The notes under the pieces are model-generated. The model was not told the origin of the DNA. It ran no database searches and saw nothing but the letters and a program-made list of their open reading frames with translations. Below, piece by piece: positions 1-7,451 of a stretch of DNA of 64,000 nt. The position numbers were made by a program, and so were the translations under genes. How positions within the stretch are numbered: position 1 is the stretch's first letter; each line of letters begins with the position of its first letter. The stretch comes from Bradyrhizobium erythrophlei (GTDB lineage Bacteria > Pseudomonadota > Alphaproteobacteria > Rhizobiales > Xanthobacteraceae). The DNA lies in the NCBI RefSeq assembly GCF_900129425.1, contig NZ_LT670817.1, positions 248,001 through 312,000 of the forward strand, written 5' to 3'.

Positions 1-1
1 T

Positions 2-439
2 ATCGACCAGCGCTGCCGCAATGAGACGGCGACGGCCCTGACTACACTCGCGGACAAATTGGCGGCGGCGGCCACGGCCTTCGATGAACCTGTGGGGCAG
101 CTTGCCGAGATGGCGCGCGAGAGCGCGCTGATCGTCCTCGACGGCCATCCCCTGCAAGTGTTCATGCATGCCGTCAGGGAGCAGGTGCCGCCTACAATCG
201 CCGTGATCACCAACGGCCTGCGGGATCACGCCAAGGCGGTACTGGCTGGGACCCTTCCTCCGACGTTGCCGAAGCCAGCGGCGGAGCCCGTCAAACCTAA
301 GGCTACCGAAATGCGCGAGGAGAAAGCGCCGCGTTCGCCGCATGCCGCTTTGGTCAACACCTCTGATCCGGTCATGGCAGCAGCAAACTTCCAGCCGCTT
401 GATCGCGGACCCGCCCGCAAGCTGGAGATTGCGCCGTGA
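2..439 (+). CDS. hypothetical protein, 5' end outside window
   Basis: The reading frame is open to the left edge and no convincing start is visible, so this is the C-terminal part (about 145 residues) of a longer protein. It is Ala/Glu-rich and helical in character, with a Pro/Lys-rich tail. Its stop overlaps the GTG start of the next gene by four bases, which suggests one operon with the next two genes. I do not recognise the family. Confidence 0.6.
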   Translation: MDQRCRNETATALTTLADKLAAAATAFDEPVGQLAEMARESALIVLDGHPLQVFMHAVREQVPPTIAVITNGLRDHAKAVLAGTLPPTLPKPAAEPVKPKATEMREEKAPRSPHAALVNTSDPVMAAANFQPLDRGPARKLEIAP

Positions 440-642
440 AAGCCGCACCTCCGGGCTGGGAGCCGCACAAGATCATGTCTCGCATTGATGGCTGGGTTGT
501 CGATCCCGACGATGAGGATCGCATCCCGACCGTCGTCGCGGAGCTGATCGCCCGCGCAATGCCGCAGCTCGGCGACCACACCGTCGCCGATATTCGCGCG
601 CGCATGTACGCCCGCCACAGAAAGGTGCTCGGTCATGACTGA
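436..642 (+). CDS. small hypothetical protein (68 aa)
   Basis: A GTG start overlaps the previous stop (GTGA), and the stop overlaps the ATG of the following peptidase gene, so translation of the three genes looks coupled. The protein is small, soluble and acidic in the middle, with no recognised motif. Support comes from the tight overlaps on both sides rather than from homology. Confidence 0.6.
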   Translation: MKAAPPGWEPHKIMSRIDGWVVDPDDEDRIPTVVAELIARAMPQLGDHTVADIRARMYARHRKVLGHD

Positions 643-1480
643 AGGAATTCCGGCTGATGAGGTCCCCGAGCACCTTGCCGCCTCTCCGGCCGGAACGGTG
701 ACCGCTGCCTGCGTCGGAGTTGGCAACGCCGACAATGGCGGCGGTCACGAGGAGGCCGATGACTATGATGAATTGCTGGCCTCGCTCGGTCGCACGGAGG
801 AGCACGACCAACGAGTGGCCGTCCATGAGCTGGGCCATGTTTTCGTTAATCGCTTGATCGGAAACTGCAGCATTTCTGAAGTTACGATCAATCCCGGCGA
901 CGGATTTGACGGGCTCTGTCGGGGCGCGGGGCGCGCGGCGTTTGGGTCTGGCGGGGCTATTGGTGTGGACGCGCGAGTCATTCGCGAGGTATTGCAGCCG
1001 CTGATGCCGCCCGAAGGCGAAGATCGCCGAGCCAAGGCCGATGTCTTCCAGTCCGTGCTCGATGCTGTCACCGAGTTGATGGCCGGTGAAGTTGCGGAGA
1101 AGATGCTACTGGACGGTGAGCCTACCTCTTCGGGCGATGATCGCCGTCAGGCGCGAGAGCTTGCGGCGTTGATCTGTAAGACAGGCCCGGCGACTGATCG
1201 CTTCATCTTGCTCTGCGAGCAGCAGGCTTACGATCTGCTCTCTCCATACGTGGGGGTGCTCATGTCGATGCAGATTGTGTTGCGAATTCACCGAGCCATG
1301 ACTGGCGAGGAGATGGACCGGGCAATCGCTACCGTGGTTGCTGGTCAGGCGTTGGCGGTTGAGCGTCTTCGCCGCGCCGATTGGCGCAAGCGCGAGGTAT
1401 CTGCCAACAGCTTTGAGGCAGCATGTGATCACGTTAATGGCGCATCAATGCCACATCTTGCGCCAGATCGGGTGCGGTAA
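635..1480 (+). CDS. stand-alone M41-type zinc metallopeptidase
   Basis: This 281-residue protein has a zinc-peptidase motif HELGH at residues 64-68. About 90 residues later come a helix resembling the 'AGxxAE' helix of FtsH peptidase domains and a segment SGDDRRQA that fits the third (Asp) zinc ligand region of family M41. No AAA+ ATPase domain and no membrane segment is present, unlike FtsH (about 600+ aa). It is the last gene of a three-gene overlapping set and is followed by a clear terminator. Zinc binding is inferred from motifs; the substrate is unknown. A second, smaller protein of the same type lies at 48046-48576 in the tRNA-Gly element. Confidence 0.7.
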   Translation: MTEGIPADEVPEHLAASPAGTVTAACVGVGNADNGGGHEEADDYDELLASLGRTEEHDQRVAVHELGHVFVNRLIGNCSISEVTINPGDGFDGLCRGAGRAAFGSGGAIGVDARVIREVLQPLMPPEGEDRRAKADVFQSVLDAVTELMAGEVAEKMLLDGEPTSSGDDRRQARELAALICKTGPATDRFILLCEQQAYDLLSPYVGVLMSMQIVLRIHRAMTGEEMDRAIATVVAGQALAVERLRRADWRKREVSANSFEAACDHVNGASMPHLAPDRVR

Positions 1481-1533
1481 TCAGCGTTCCCAGATCGGAA
1501 GGCTCGGCGGATGTACCCGGCCCGATGATCTTG

Positions 1534-1570
1534 AAAGGCCCCGGCGTGCTCCATGACCGGGGCCTTTTTC
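1534..1570 (+). terminator. rho-independent terminator after the M41-type peptidase gene
   Basis: An 11-bp perfect stem (AAAGGCCCCGG and its complement) with a short loop is followed by a run of T. It lies about 55 bp after the peptidase stop and fits the end of the three-gene operon. Confidence 0.75.
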
Positions 1571-1588
1571 TCGATAGCTGGCTCTCAG

Positions 1589-1768
1589 TTAGCGCTGATG
1601 GCCCAATCCAACGCCCAGCGTGCGAGCTTTCTGCCTCAACGAACCTTCGGACCTCTTCATCAGCTTTGTGAGTTTGGCGACAGGCGTGCGTGCTTTAGAA
1701 TGTGCCTTGAGCAGCTTCACATCGTCCTTCGTATACTCTTTGCGCTTGCTCACCGTCTTCTTCGCCAC
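1589..1768 (-). CDS. small basic hypothetical protein (59 aa)
   Basis: The chosen start is GTG at 1768, because a GGAG sequence sits 8 bp upstream; the nearby ATG is out of frame and stops at once. The protein is very basic (many Lys/Arg) and carries a helix pattern (tkddvkllkahs, then a second helix with 'GSLRQKARTLGV') like a Myb/SANT or helix-turn-helix DNA-binding fold. The family is not firmly recognised; DNA binding is an inference from composition. Confidence 0.6.
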   Translation of the reverse strand: MAKKTVSKRKEYTKDDVKLLKAHSKARTPVAKLTKLMKRSEGSLRQKARTLGVGLGHQR

Positions 1769-1869
1769 TTCATGTTCTCCAGAATGGTTGTAAGGTCGCG
1801 TAGTAGCACGCCGAACTCGCCGGTCAAGCGAGCGGATGTGAATAAGATGTTCGGTGATGATCACTGCAC

Positions 1870-2118
1870 GTGGTGGCGATCATCGAGGAGAACAAGCCAG
1901 TGGTGCTCGCGCTCGCGCGGGCCTTGATAGATCATCAGGAGCGCCCCCTCAACGCCGCCGAGATCGACGCGGTGATCTCGCAGACGTTGGCACGAGAAGC
2001 GCTGGCAGTCGAACAAGCCCGCCGCGCCGTATGGCGGCGCACCATCGAAAACAACGAAAACTTCGCCACGTCCTTGACAAAGCGAGCAGCGCCACGACTC
2101 TCATTTATTGGAACCTGA
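1870..2118 (+). pseudogene. C-terminal remnant of a second M41-type peptidase
   Basis: About 80 codons resemble the C-terminus of the peptidase at 635-1480. Both share an 'ALAVE-x2-RRA-x-WR' stretch and the preceding helix. There is no HExxH motif and no convincing start or ribosome-binding site, so it is probably the tail of a decayed paralogue. It may still be expressed from the GTG at 1870. Confidence 0.45.
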
Positions 2119-2165
2119 GCTGGGCAGGTAGGTCGCAGAGTCCCTCTGTCGTTGGAGGTACGGCA

Positions 2166-2342
2166 ATGGCGATTTCCAAGTGGGTGCTTTTAATTCTCGT
2201 GGTGTCGATTGCAGCAGGCTTATCGGGCGTCGCTAACCGGTCCAGCGTATCTGCTGACGTTGCGGGAGCGCTGTTCGGCACACTCCTTATTATTTTCGTG
2301 GTCCTGCTTGTCTTGGGCTTTACAGTCTATCGACCGGAGTGA
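2166..2342 (+). CDS. small two-segment membrane protein (DUF1328-like)
   Basis: The 58-residue product has two hydrophobic segments (residues about 5-24 and 33-53), the architecture of the DUF1328/YtjA small membrane proteins, to which it is only loosely similar. A GGAGG site lies just before the ATG. Its function is not known. A short GC hairpin (2371-2391) follows the stop. Confidence 0.6.
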   Translation: MAISKWVLLILVVSIAAGLSGVANRSSVSADVAGALFGTLLIIFVVLLVLGFTVYRPE

Positions 2343-3017
2343 CCCTTTAATTCCGGCACCTTCACGCTGTAGGCCGCCGCAGTCGCGGCCTCCTCGTTAA
2401 CCTCATCCGTCCGAGGCTGGCTTGGTGGGTACCGGCGCGCAGGGTACCCTGCCAGCCGCTAAACGGTTCCGCCTGTTTTGGCGCGCGCCAGACGACCCCG
2501 CTCCACGGACCCCAAGGTACAGGGCGAGGTCGCTGGCGACGGTTGGAGGTTGAATGTCCGCCGCAGACAGCTAACGGACCCAAAGAAGCATCGTTGCAGT
2601 GGCCTAATCTGTACCACCGCATGCCGGACATCTAATCTCAGTCTGCTGCGTGGATGGCTTTTTCATCGTTGATCTCTTAGGCCGCCTCAGTTGGCGGCCT
2701 CATCGTACGAAAAGAATAGTTACAATTGCAGATTGTAGACTTTCCGTGCGCGATTGTCTGTATGATATGGAATATCACAAGTTGCGATGCGAGCCGGATT
2801 GATCCGTACATTGCGCCTCCCAGCTACACCGAAGTTCTGGTTGGTCTGTTCCCGTCGGCCTGTTGGTGCTGGCCTGTTTTAACCCCTTGTGGCCTAATTT
2901 GATTTTCGCCATGGCCTAATTTGAATTGTGGCCGGGAACCGAACGGCCCGCATCTGCATTTCAGGTTCGGAAGTGCAAACCCTACGGTTAGGACCCGTAA
3001 GCACGAGGTTATGTGTC
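2343..3017. other. gene-poor stretch with hairpins and repeats
   Basis: No credible gene is seen. The stretch holds two short GGCCGCC-type hairpins (2371-2391 and 2679-2700) and a 61-bp repeat (2866-2926) that recurs at 4441-4499. The second hairpin sits after a short open frame that I could not support as a gene. Confidence 0.5.
2866..2926 (+). repeat. dispersed direct repeat, copy 1
   Basis: The segment contains two internal copies of a TGGCCTAATTTGA-like motif about 25 bp apart, preceded by TGGCCTGTTTT. A very similar 59-bp segment in the same orientation lies at 4441-4499. Internally repeated ends are typical of IS21-family elements, so these may be relic ends, but this is only an inference. 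Confidence 0.6.
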
Positions 3018-3215
3018 ATGAAGCGACTCCGACGTTTCAAAGAGATCACCCTTCGGGATCGGATTGTAGCTTGGGCTAAAAAAGTGCGAGCGCAAGCCGC
3101 AAGGCTTCCTCCCGGTCCAGATCGAGATGAGTTACTGAAGAAGGTTCGACGGGCCGAAACAGCGATGCACTTGGAGGACTGGGCCAATTCACCGGGATTG
3201 CAGCCGCCCAAGTAA
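3018..3215 (+). CDS. small basic hypothetical protein (65 aa)
   Basis: The start is taken at ATG 3018; an upstream in-frame extension to 2928 looks non-coding. The product is a highly charged helical protein with a long Lys/Arg/Glu-rich central part and no Cys. No known domain is recognised. It is the first of a series of small genes between the two repeats at 2866 and 4441. Confidence 0.55.
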   Translation: MKRLRRFKEITLRDRIVAWAKKVRAQAARLPPGPDRDELLKKVRRAETAMHLEDWANSPGLQPPK

Positions 3216-3246
3216 GCTGCCTCAGTCGGCCACACGCGAGTACAAG

Positions 3247-3351
3247 ATGAGCGGTGGCATCATGAACCGCGACACATTGCTCTACCGAGCTTCGCTGATC
3301 TGGCTGGCCGTCTTGACGGCCGGATTGGTCTACGTGCTGCTTACGTTGTAA
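3247..3351 (+). CDS. single-span membrane microprotein (34 aa)
   Basis: ATG 3247 (or 3262, which would give 29 aa) opens a frame whose C-terminal two thirds is one hydrophobic helix ending in YVLLTL. The stop codon runs directly into a GGCCGCC hairpin (3351-3372), the same arrangement as for the gene at 3877-4038. It lies 31 bp after the previous stop. Evidence is composition and context only. Confidence 0.4.
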   Translation: MSGGIMNRDTLLYRASLIWLAVLTAGLVYVLLTL

Positions 3352-3375
3352 GGCCGCCTCAGGTGGCGGCCTCTT

Positions 3376-3612
3376 TCATGACAGCCATGACGAGGGGCCG
3401 CGCGGCGCAGGGTCTTCCCCGCCCGTCAGATGATCTTCGATGTTATCGGCGATCTCGTCGCAGACCGATGCTAACGCAAGCAGTTCGGCTTTGACGAAAG
3501 GATCGTCGGCCTGCTCGACAAGTTTTCGATACTTGACCGCTTGATCCTGCAGATAGTTAAGCCAATCATGAATGCCGAACACAGTACCGTTGAGCTTGGA
3601 GTGGTGACACAT
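3376..3612 (-). CDS. small hypothetical protein, duplicated (copy 1)
   Basis: A helical protein of about 78 residues ends in the conserved segment 'LASVCDEIADNIEDHLTGG', shared almost exactly with the gene at 4100-4270. The start is uncertain: ATG 3612 is used here, while a GTG at 3582 is common to both copies. The two copies sit in a tandem duplication of about 690 bp period that also includes flanking non-coding sequence. The function is unknown. Confidence 0.55.
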   Translation of the reverse strand: MCHHSKLNGTVFGIHDWLNYLQDQAVKYRKLVEQADDPFVKAELLALASVCDEIADNIEDHLTGGEDPAPRGPSSWLS

Positions 3613-3876
3613 AGTGGAGCTTTCACTAGAAGGCCGAATGCGTGAAGCTGATGTAGGTTCGCCATCTGCCGACACGGGCAGAGCCATCAGCGATTACCAA
3701 ATCTCTCGCCCCGGCCTCATATGGCGACGCGGCTCCCAATCACTAATGGGAAATTTCGAAGGCAGTAATCGGAGCAGCCGATGGCACTGGCATCAGCCCA
3801 GAAAAGGACGCTGCTCCGATACCGATGACCATCTTTTAACTTGCCAGCAGGGATTTCTCGGCATTTTCTGCGCCGC

Positions 3877-4038
3877 ATGGAAAAGCGAGATCGCCAAAAA
3901 CCGACCTCTCCACGCTGCATAAAATGCGGCGAACAACCCCAGTTTACCGCGAGCATGCTTGACCCGCCGACCGGACGGACATTTCACATGTTCGAATGCA
4001 AGTGCGGCAATAGAACTTGGATTTCTGAGAAGATGTAA
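3877..4038 (+). CDS. small zinc-ribbon-like protein (53 aa)
   Basis: The protein contains CxxC ('RCIKCGE') near residue 15 and a C-x-C pair ('ECKCGN') near its end, spaced like a zinc ribbon. ATG 3877 is used as the start; no strong ribosome-binding site is seen and a TTG at 3841 is possible. The stop runs into a short GC hairpin (4038-4056). Nucleic-acid or protein binding is only an inference. Confidence 0.5.
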   Translation: MEKRDRQKPTSPRCIKCGEQPQFTASMLDPPTGRTFHMFECKCGNRTWISEKM

Positions 4039-4099
4039 GGCCGCCCAGCCCGGCCTCTTTCATCTGCCTTGGCAACGGTGCACGCCTCCCAGCGTGGTC

Positions 4100-4270
4100 T
4101 TACCCCCCGCCCGTCAGATGATCTTCGATGTTATCGGCGATCTCGTCGCAGACCGACGCCAACTCAAGCGAGTTTTTTTTCAGGACAGGATCGTCCGTCT
4201 GCTCGGCAAGTTTCCGATATGTGGCCGCTTGGCCCCGTAGACATTCAAACCAATAATGCATTCCGAACAC
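4100..4270 (-). CDS. small hypothetical protein, duplicated (copy 2)
   Basis: This is the paralogue of 3376-3612, with the same C-terminal 'CDEIADNIEDHLTGG' segment but several substitutions and a run of Lys codons in the middle, so the copies have diverged and both stayed open. The start could be GTG 4270, ATG 4261 or further upstream (4369). The function is unknown. Confidence 0.55.
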   Translation of the reverse strand: MFGMHYWFECLRGQAATYRKLAEQTDDPVLKKNSLELASVCDEIADNIEDHLTGGG

Positions 4271-4440
4271 AGTATCGTTGGGCTTGGAGTGGGTGACAAT
4301 CCGCTGTGGAGCTTTCACTAGAACGCCGAAGCGTGAAGCTGATGTAGGTTCGCAATCTGCCGACACCACTAAATTGAGTTTCAGAAGCCAACTGTTTTGA
4401 AATGGCGAGTGGGCTAATTCGGCCAGTACCGCGCGGTAAA

Positions 4441-4499
4441 GTACTGGCCCGTTTGACTCCTAGTGGCCTAATTTGAATTTCGCAGTGGCCTATTTGGAT
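4441..4499 (+). repeat. dispersed direct repeat, copy 2
   Basis: This copy matches 2866-2926 in the same orientation, with two internal TGGCCTA-TTTG motifs. Together the two copies bracket the block of small duplicated genes. Confidence 0.6.
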
Positions 4500-4873
4500 C
4501 TAGGGAGAAGTTTATCCCTGATGTAACGCGACGTCGGCGTCAGACGGATGCCGCGCGGTTTGCACCATGTCGCCTTATCGATTTCCTTTTTATCGCCGAT
4601 TGTCAGGCGACCGGACGCTTTCAATGTCACAAAGATCGCGTCGCTCATTTTCCGGCCCGAACGACGGTTCTTGCCTTTAACTTCCCTCCAAAGCTTAACG
4701 CGTCCAAGTTTGAGTTTCGGAAGTTCTTCTTTGATCTCCCTGCGCAGGCAATCTTTATCGCTCTCCCGCGCGCGCTTGCGTCCTCCGGGAAACATCCAAA
4801 GCCCGTCGCGCTTTCGTCTTACGAGCAGCACCCGTCCGCGTTTCGCAGCCACGAGTTTCGAGGACTTCGCCAT
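4490..4873 (-). CDS. Nudix hydrolase family protein
   Basis: The 127-residue protein carries a complete Nudix box: G31, E37, then R45-E46 and E49-E50, matching Gx5Ex7REUxEExxU. Nudix enzymes hydrolyse nucleoside diphosphates linked to another moiety, using Mg2+ held by the box glutamates. The very basic character (Lys/Arg-rich C-terminus) is unusual; the substrate cannot be assigned. It may be a housecleaning (d)NTPase or an ADP-ribose-type hydrolase. The gene lies beside the second repeat in accessory DNA. Confidence 0.8.
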   Translation of the reverse strand: MAKSSKLVAAKRGRVLLVRRKRDGLWMFPGGRKRARESDKDCLRREIKEELPKLKLGRVKLWREVKGKNRRSGRKMSDAIFVTLKASGRLTIGDKKEIDKATWCKPRGIRLTPTSRYIRDKLLPRSK

Positions 4874-5298
4874 TTCCTAAAGCACCATATGCCTAATCAC
4901 CTATAGTTTAAGCCGCGAGCCTAGGCCCGAAACCTTACAAATTTGCAACGTTGTTTCCAGAGTTGAAAACGAGGCCAACACCGCCGAGCGATCATATTCC
5001 GCTCAGTGTTGTGCTTTTGGTGCCCGCAATCGCGAAGACTGCCTCAGTTGGCGGCCTCCTGAATTATCGTGCCTATAGAAATGCGAGCGCCAGCACGACA
5101 AGCCATCCCACAATAACCAAGGGACACAGCTCCGGCTTGCTTAATGGCGAATTCGACTCAAAGGGCGCAGCTTGATCCAACGACGCATGGCGAAAGTTTA
5201 ATTTAGTCGTGTGATATTTGAACATCGCACGTCTCTCACGCGGACGGTTACTGTCGTATATAACGCCTAAGGCAGGTCAACTCAAACGGACCAAGACA
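4874..5298. other. gene-poor stretch
   Basis: No well-supported gene is seen. The stretch holds one weak candidate membrane microprotein on the minus strand (5073-5180) and a decayed GGCCGCC-type hairpin near 5041-5055. Confidence 0.4.
5073..5180 (-). CDS. possible membrane microprotein (35 aa)
   Basis: A minus-strand frame from a TTG start encodes a short polar N-terminus followed by one strongly hydrophobic helix (VIVGWLVVLALAFL) at the C-terminus. There is no ribosome-binding site, so support is weak; it resembles other one-span microproteins of this region. Confidence 0.25.
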   Translation of the reverse strand: MDQAAPFESNSPLSKPELCPLVIVGWLVVLALAFL

Positions 5299-5649
5299 AT
5301 GACCGATAACGTGACTTTAGTTCCCAATATCTTGCAGCCAACAGCTGCCTTGAAGGCCTTCGCGCCGATGGGCATCAAGTTCTGGGAGAACCAAGAAACC
5401 GCGCTCGCAGGCTTGAGGGAATTTGCGGACGGTTGGTTTGCCCGGCGTCACAAGAGCATGCAAGCGGCGCTTGAAGCGGCCAAACATATTGGCGATGCCC
5501 AGACGCCCTCCGATATACTCAGGGAATATCAAAACTGGCTCACACGAGAGGCGGAATTGATTGCTGAGGACGGGAAGGCTTATCAGCAAGAAGTGCTGGC
5601 GGCGGGAGCTCACCTGATCGCACGGTCGGAAGCGCAACAGACCGACTAG
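5299..5649 (+). CDS. phasin family protein
   Basis: The product is about 116 residues from ATG 5299 (an in-frame start at 5218 is possible). It is a helical, Ala/Gln-rich amphipathic protein containing the 'F-x2-x-Qet-alagl-x-fadgW-x2-R' style core of alphaproteobacterial phasins. Phasins coat polyhydroxyalkanoate granules. The assignment rests on overall pattern rather than a strict motif. Confidence 0.55.
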   Translation: MTDNVTLVPNILQPTAALKAFAPMGIKFWENQETALAGLREFADGWFARRHKSMQAALEAAKHIGDAQTPSDILREYQNWLTREAELIAEDGKAYQQEVLAAGAHLIARSEAQQTD

Positions 5650-5672
5650 CTTGGACCGGCTAACACCCCTTT

Positions 5673-5846
5673 TCATAAAAGCGGACCGCCCCGCGCGGGC
5701 GGTCCCGGACCTCTGCCGATCTCAATATCCGCATCGTGCACATGCGCCAGCAGTTGGCCGAGGTCGTGCATGTCGAACCATTCTCCGCAGCCCGAGCAAT
5801 TGCCGAAATGATCGGCCCTCGGTTTCAGCGATGCCGTCAACGTCAA
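5673..5846 (-). CDS. small CxxC protein (57 aa)
   Basis: A minus-strand frame with a TTG start (5846) encodes a protein with 'GNCSGCGEWFDMHDLGQ', an HxDxE-rich middle and a Pro/Gly-rich tail. The CxxC plus several His suggest metal binding. No ribosome-binding site is obvious, so the start is uncertain. It lies just upstream of two other small minus-strand genes of similar style. Confidence 0.45.
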   Translation of the reverse strand: MTLTASLKPRADHFGNCSGCGEWFDMHDLGQLLAHVHDADIEIGRGPGPPARGGPLL

Positions 5847-5871
5847 TGCCGGTGTTGCGGGCTAATCGCAA

Positions 5872-6036
5872 TCATTCAATGACCTCATATCCAAAGACGA
5901 CGCCTTCCGGGTCGTTCTCCTTGAACCACTCATCGGCGAGTTCTGGGTCTGCGAAAACCTTGAGATGATCGGGATGGCCGACATAGTGGTTGGTATCGAC
6001 GTAAATCCAGACCATCTTCCTTGATCCGTCTGTCAT
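5872..6036 (-). CDS. small acidic hypothetical protein (54 aa)
   Basis: A GAGAGG site lies before ATG 6036. The protein has two Asp/Glu-rich parts and the segment 'ADEWFKENDPEGVVF', giving it the look of a small alpha/beta domain. It lies downstream of the CxxC gene at 6111-6302 on the same strand (75 bp gap). The family is not recognised. Confidence 0.6.
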   Translation of the reverse strand: MTDGSRKMVWIYVDTNHYVGHPDHLKVFADPELADEWFKENDPEGVVFGYEVIE

Positions 6037-6110
6037 CACAAATCCTCTCGGATGCCCTTGAAGAACGGGTGGCGCACTTTGCCTTCGGCCGATTTTGCCG
6101 ACGCTGTTGT

Positions 6111-6302
6111 TCACTCGAACAGCTTTTCGGGTCGGACCGTAAGTCGGATGGCTACATAGGTTGAGCCATCGAAAACTTCGAGAACCTGATCACAGGATAC
6201 GCAATGAAACTCACCCTTGCTGCCCTTTCGGGACACCAGCTCAATGCGGCGGTAACCGCTGTGGCATTTGAGACAGGTCACCTCAGACTCCCGCATTATC
6301 AT
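6111..6302 (-). CDS. small zinc-binding protein (two CxxC)
   Basis: ATG 6302 is chosen because AGGAG lies 9 bp upstream. The product has 63 residues with 'CLKC' near the N-terminus and 'CVSC' about 25 residues later, a zinc-ribbon arrangement with a strand-rich C-terminus. The function is unknown. Confidence 0.65.
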   Translation of the reverse strand: MIMRESEVTCLKCHSGYRRIELVSRKGSKGEFHCVSCDQVLEVFDGSTYVAIRLTVRPEKLFE

Positions 6303-6388
6303 TTGGTCTTCTCCTGCAATTCCATGGAGATCAAACGGTGACATTCATAGAACCAAGCCGATAGTCATCCCAAGGTGTTAGATGTTCG

Positions 6389-6598
6389 CTACGCCGCCCG
6401 ATCTTCCTTGTCCGCCCCACGCGCGACGATCTTGAGTGCATCATCAGCCAACGGTCGCTGCAGTGCCCTCGCTTCATCCCACGGCGCGCGCATCCAGACA
6501 TCGCGCTCTTCATCGGTCGTCAGGAACACCGGCATGGCCTTGGGATGGATCGGCTTCACGACGGCGTTGGGCGCTGTGGTCAGGAAGCCGTGGAGAGC
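6389..6598 (-). pseudogene. C-terminal fragment of SOS response-associated peptidase (SRAP)
   Basis: The minus-strand translation reads like the C-terminus of SRAP/HMCES (YedK) proteins: 'GFLTTAPN-x-VVKPIHPKAMP', then a W-containing helix and 'ADDALKIVARG'. No start is attached. The matching N-terminal fragment is at 7452-7625, about 0.85 kb away in the same orientation, with other genes in between, so the gene is split and dead. SRAP proteins normally crosslink to abasic sites in single-stranded DNA through Cys2. Confidence 0.65.
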
Positions 6599-6806
6599 GG
6601 ATGGTGGGCTTCGACCGCGTTGCTACTCAAGCCGCCGCGCTGCCCTTACTGGTTCCGGCGCAGGAACCATCGTTGCCGTCACGCTTCTTCATCATGGGTT
6701 CATAACAGGGGGTCTAACATCCCGACTAGTCGCACTTGTCAAGAGGAATAACGACGCCCGTCGCAAGAGCACCACAGTCGCAGGTTCGCTAGGATGGGAG
6801 TTTCGC

Positions 6807-7112
6807 ATGAACCAAGTACTAGAACCCTCCGATGAATGCCCGCATTGCCGTCTTCCGCTCGAAATCCTAAGCGTGAAAGTAGGGCTGAGAGGTACCGCGA
6901 TGGTCTACGCTTGCACGAACTGTGCAATGACGCGGACACAGAACCCGAAACAGCCACCGCCTCGGCGTCTTTTAGGCGCGCTCAGCATGATCGGGGCAAA
7001 GTTCGGTCGGCATTCTTCCAGTGAAGTTTCCCACGAGCTAGCAATCGAGTGGGTGCACAAGAGAACGCGCATGATCGCTTCGAAGGACCCACAGGAACAA
7101 TCGGGATCGTAG
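6807..7112 (+). CDS. zinc-ribbon-like protein (101 aa)
   Basis: ATG 6807 begins a protein with 'CPHC' near residue 11 and 'CTNC' about 25 residues later, then a basic Pro/Arg-rich linker and a helical tail. This suits a small zinc ribbon with a nucleic-acid-binding tail. The 3' end overlaps the convergent minus-strand gene at 7038-7202. The family is not recognised. Confidence 0.6.
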   Translation: MNQVLEPSDECPHCRLPLEILSVKVGLRGTAMVYACTNCAMTRTQNPKQPPPRRLLGALSMIGAKFGRHSSSEVSHELAIEWVHKRTRMIASKDPQEQSGS

Positions 7113-7202
7113 CTCAGGCCGAGGACGCCTAAATAAGAGCGCGGCGAAGATAGATCCGTTGAGAACGAGCCAACCGGTCAGTACGGCAGAGAGAACTGAC
7201 AT
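7038..7202 (-). CDS. membrane microprotein (54 aa)
   Basis: ATG 7202 is preceded by AGGAG at 8 bp. The N-terminal 25 residues form one hydrophobic helix (VLTGWLVLNGSIFAALLF) followed by an Arg-rich tail, typical of single-span inner-membrane microproteins. It overlaps the end of the convergent gene 6807-7112 by 75 bp and lies just downstream of the minus-strand gene at 7226. Confidence 0.5.
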   Translation of the reverse strand: MSVLSAVLTGWLVLNGSIFAALLFRRPRPELRSRLFLWVLRSDHARSLVHPLDC

Positions 7203-7225
7203 GGCAATTTCTCCTGTACGCGCCC

Positions 7226-7438
7226 CTACCGGCGTTCGTGCAGTTGGCTCAAGCGCTCATCGTGCCGGGTCAGCATCGTCGATCGCATCCTGCATTCGTT
7301 GACTTGAACTTCGGTAATGTTCTCCATTGCACACTGCTTGAGGATGCGTTCGGTATCGGGGGATTTGACGTTCCATGCCTCTTTAACGGCGACGCCTAGG
7401 ATTAGAAAGCCGATCAGCGCAATAGTGGAACCTTTCAT
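7226..7438 (-). CDS. small anchored protein (70 aa)
   Basis: ATG 7438 has GGAGCGGAACG directly upstream. The product has an N-terminal hydrophobic segment (residues 5-20) and a polar, charged remainder with two Cys, which suggests a membrane-anchored periplasmic protein. It has been placed between the two halves of the broken SRAP gene. Confidence 0.6.
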   Translation of the reverse strand: MKGSTIALIGFLILGVAVKEAWNVKSPDTERILKQCAMENITEVQVNECRMRSTMLTRHDERLSQLHERR

Positions 7439-7451
7439 CGTTCCGCTCCCT

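Noticed and set aside
6375..6806. Upstream extension of the zinc-ribbon gene at 6807
   Set aside because: That part lies opposite the SRAP remnant and has no protein-like features. ATG 6807 gives the sensible start.
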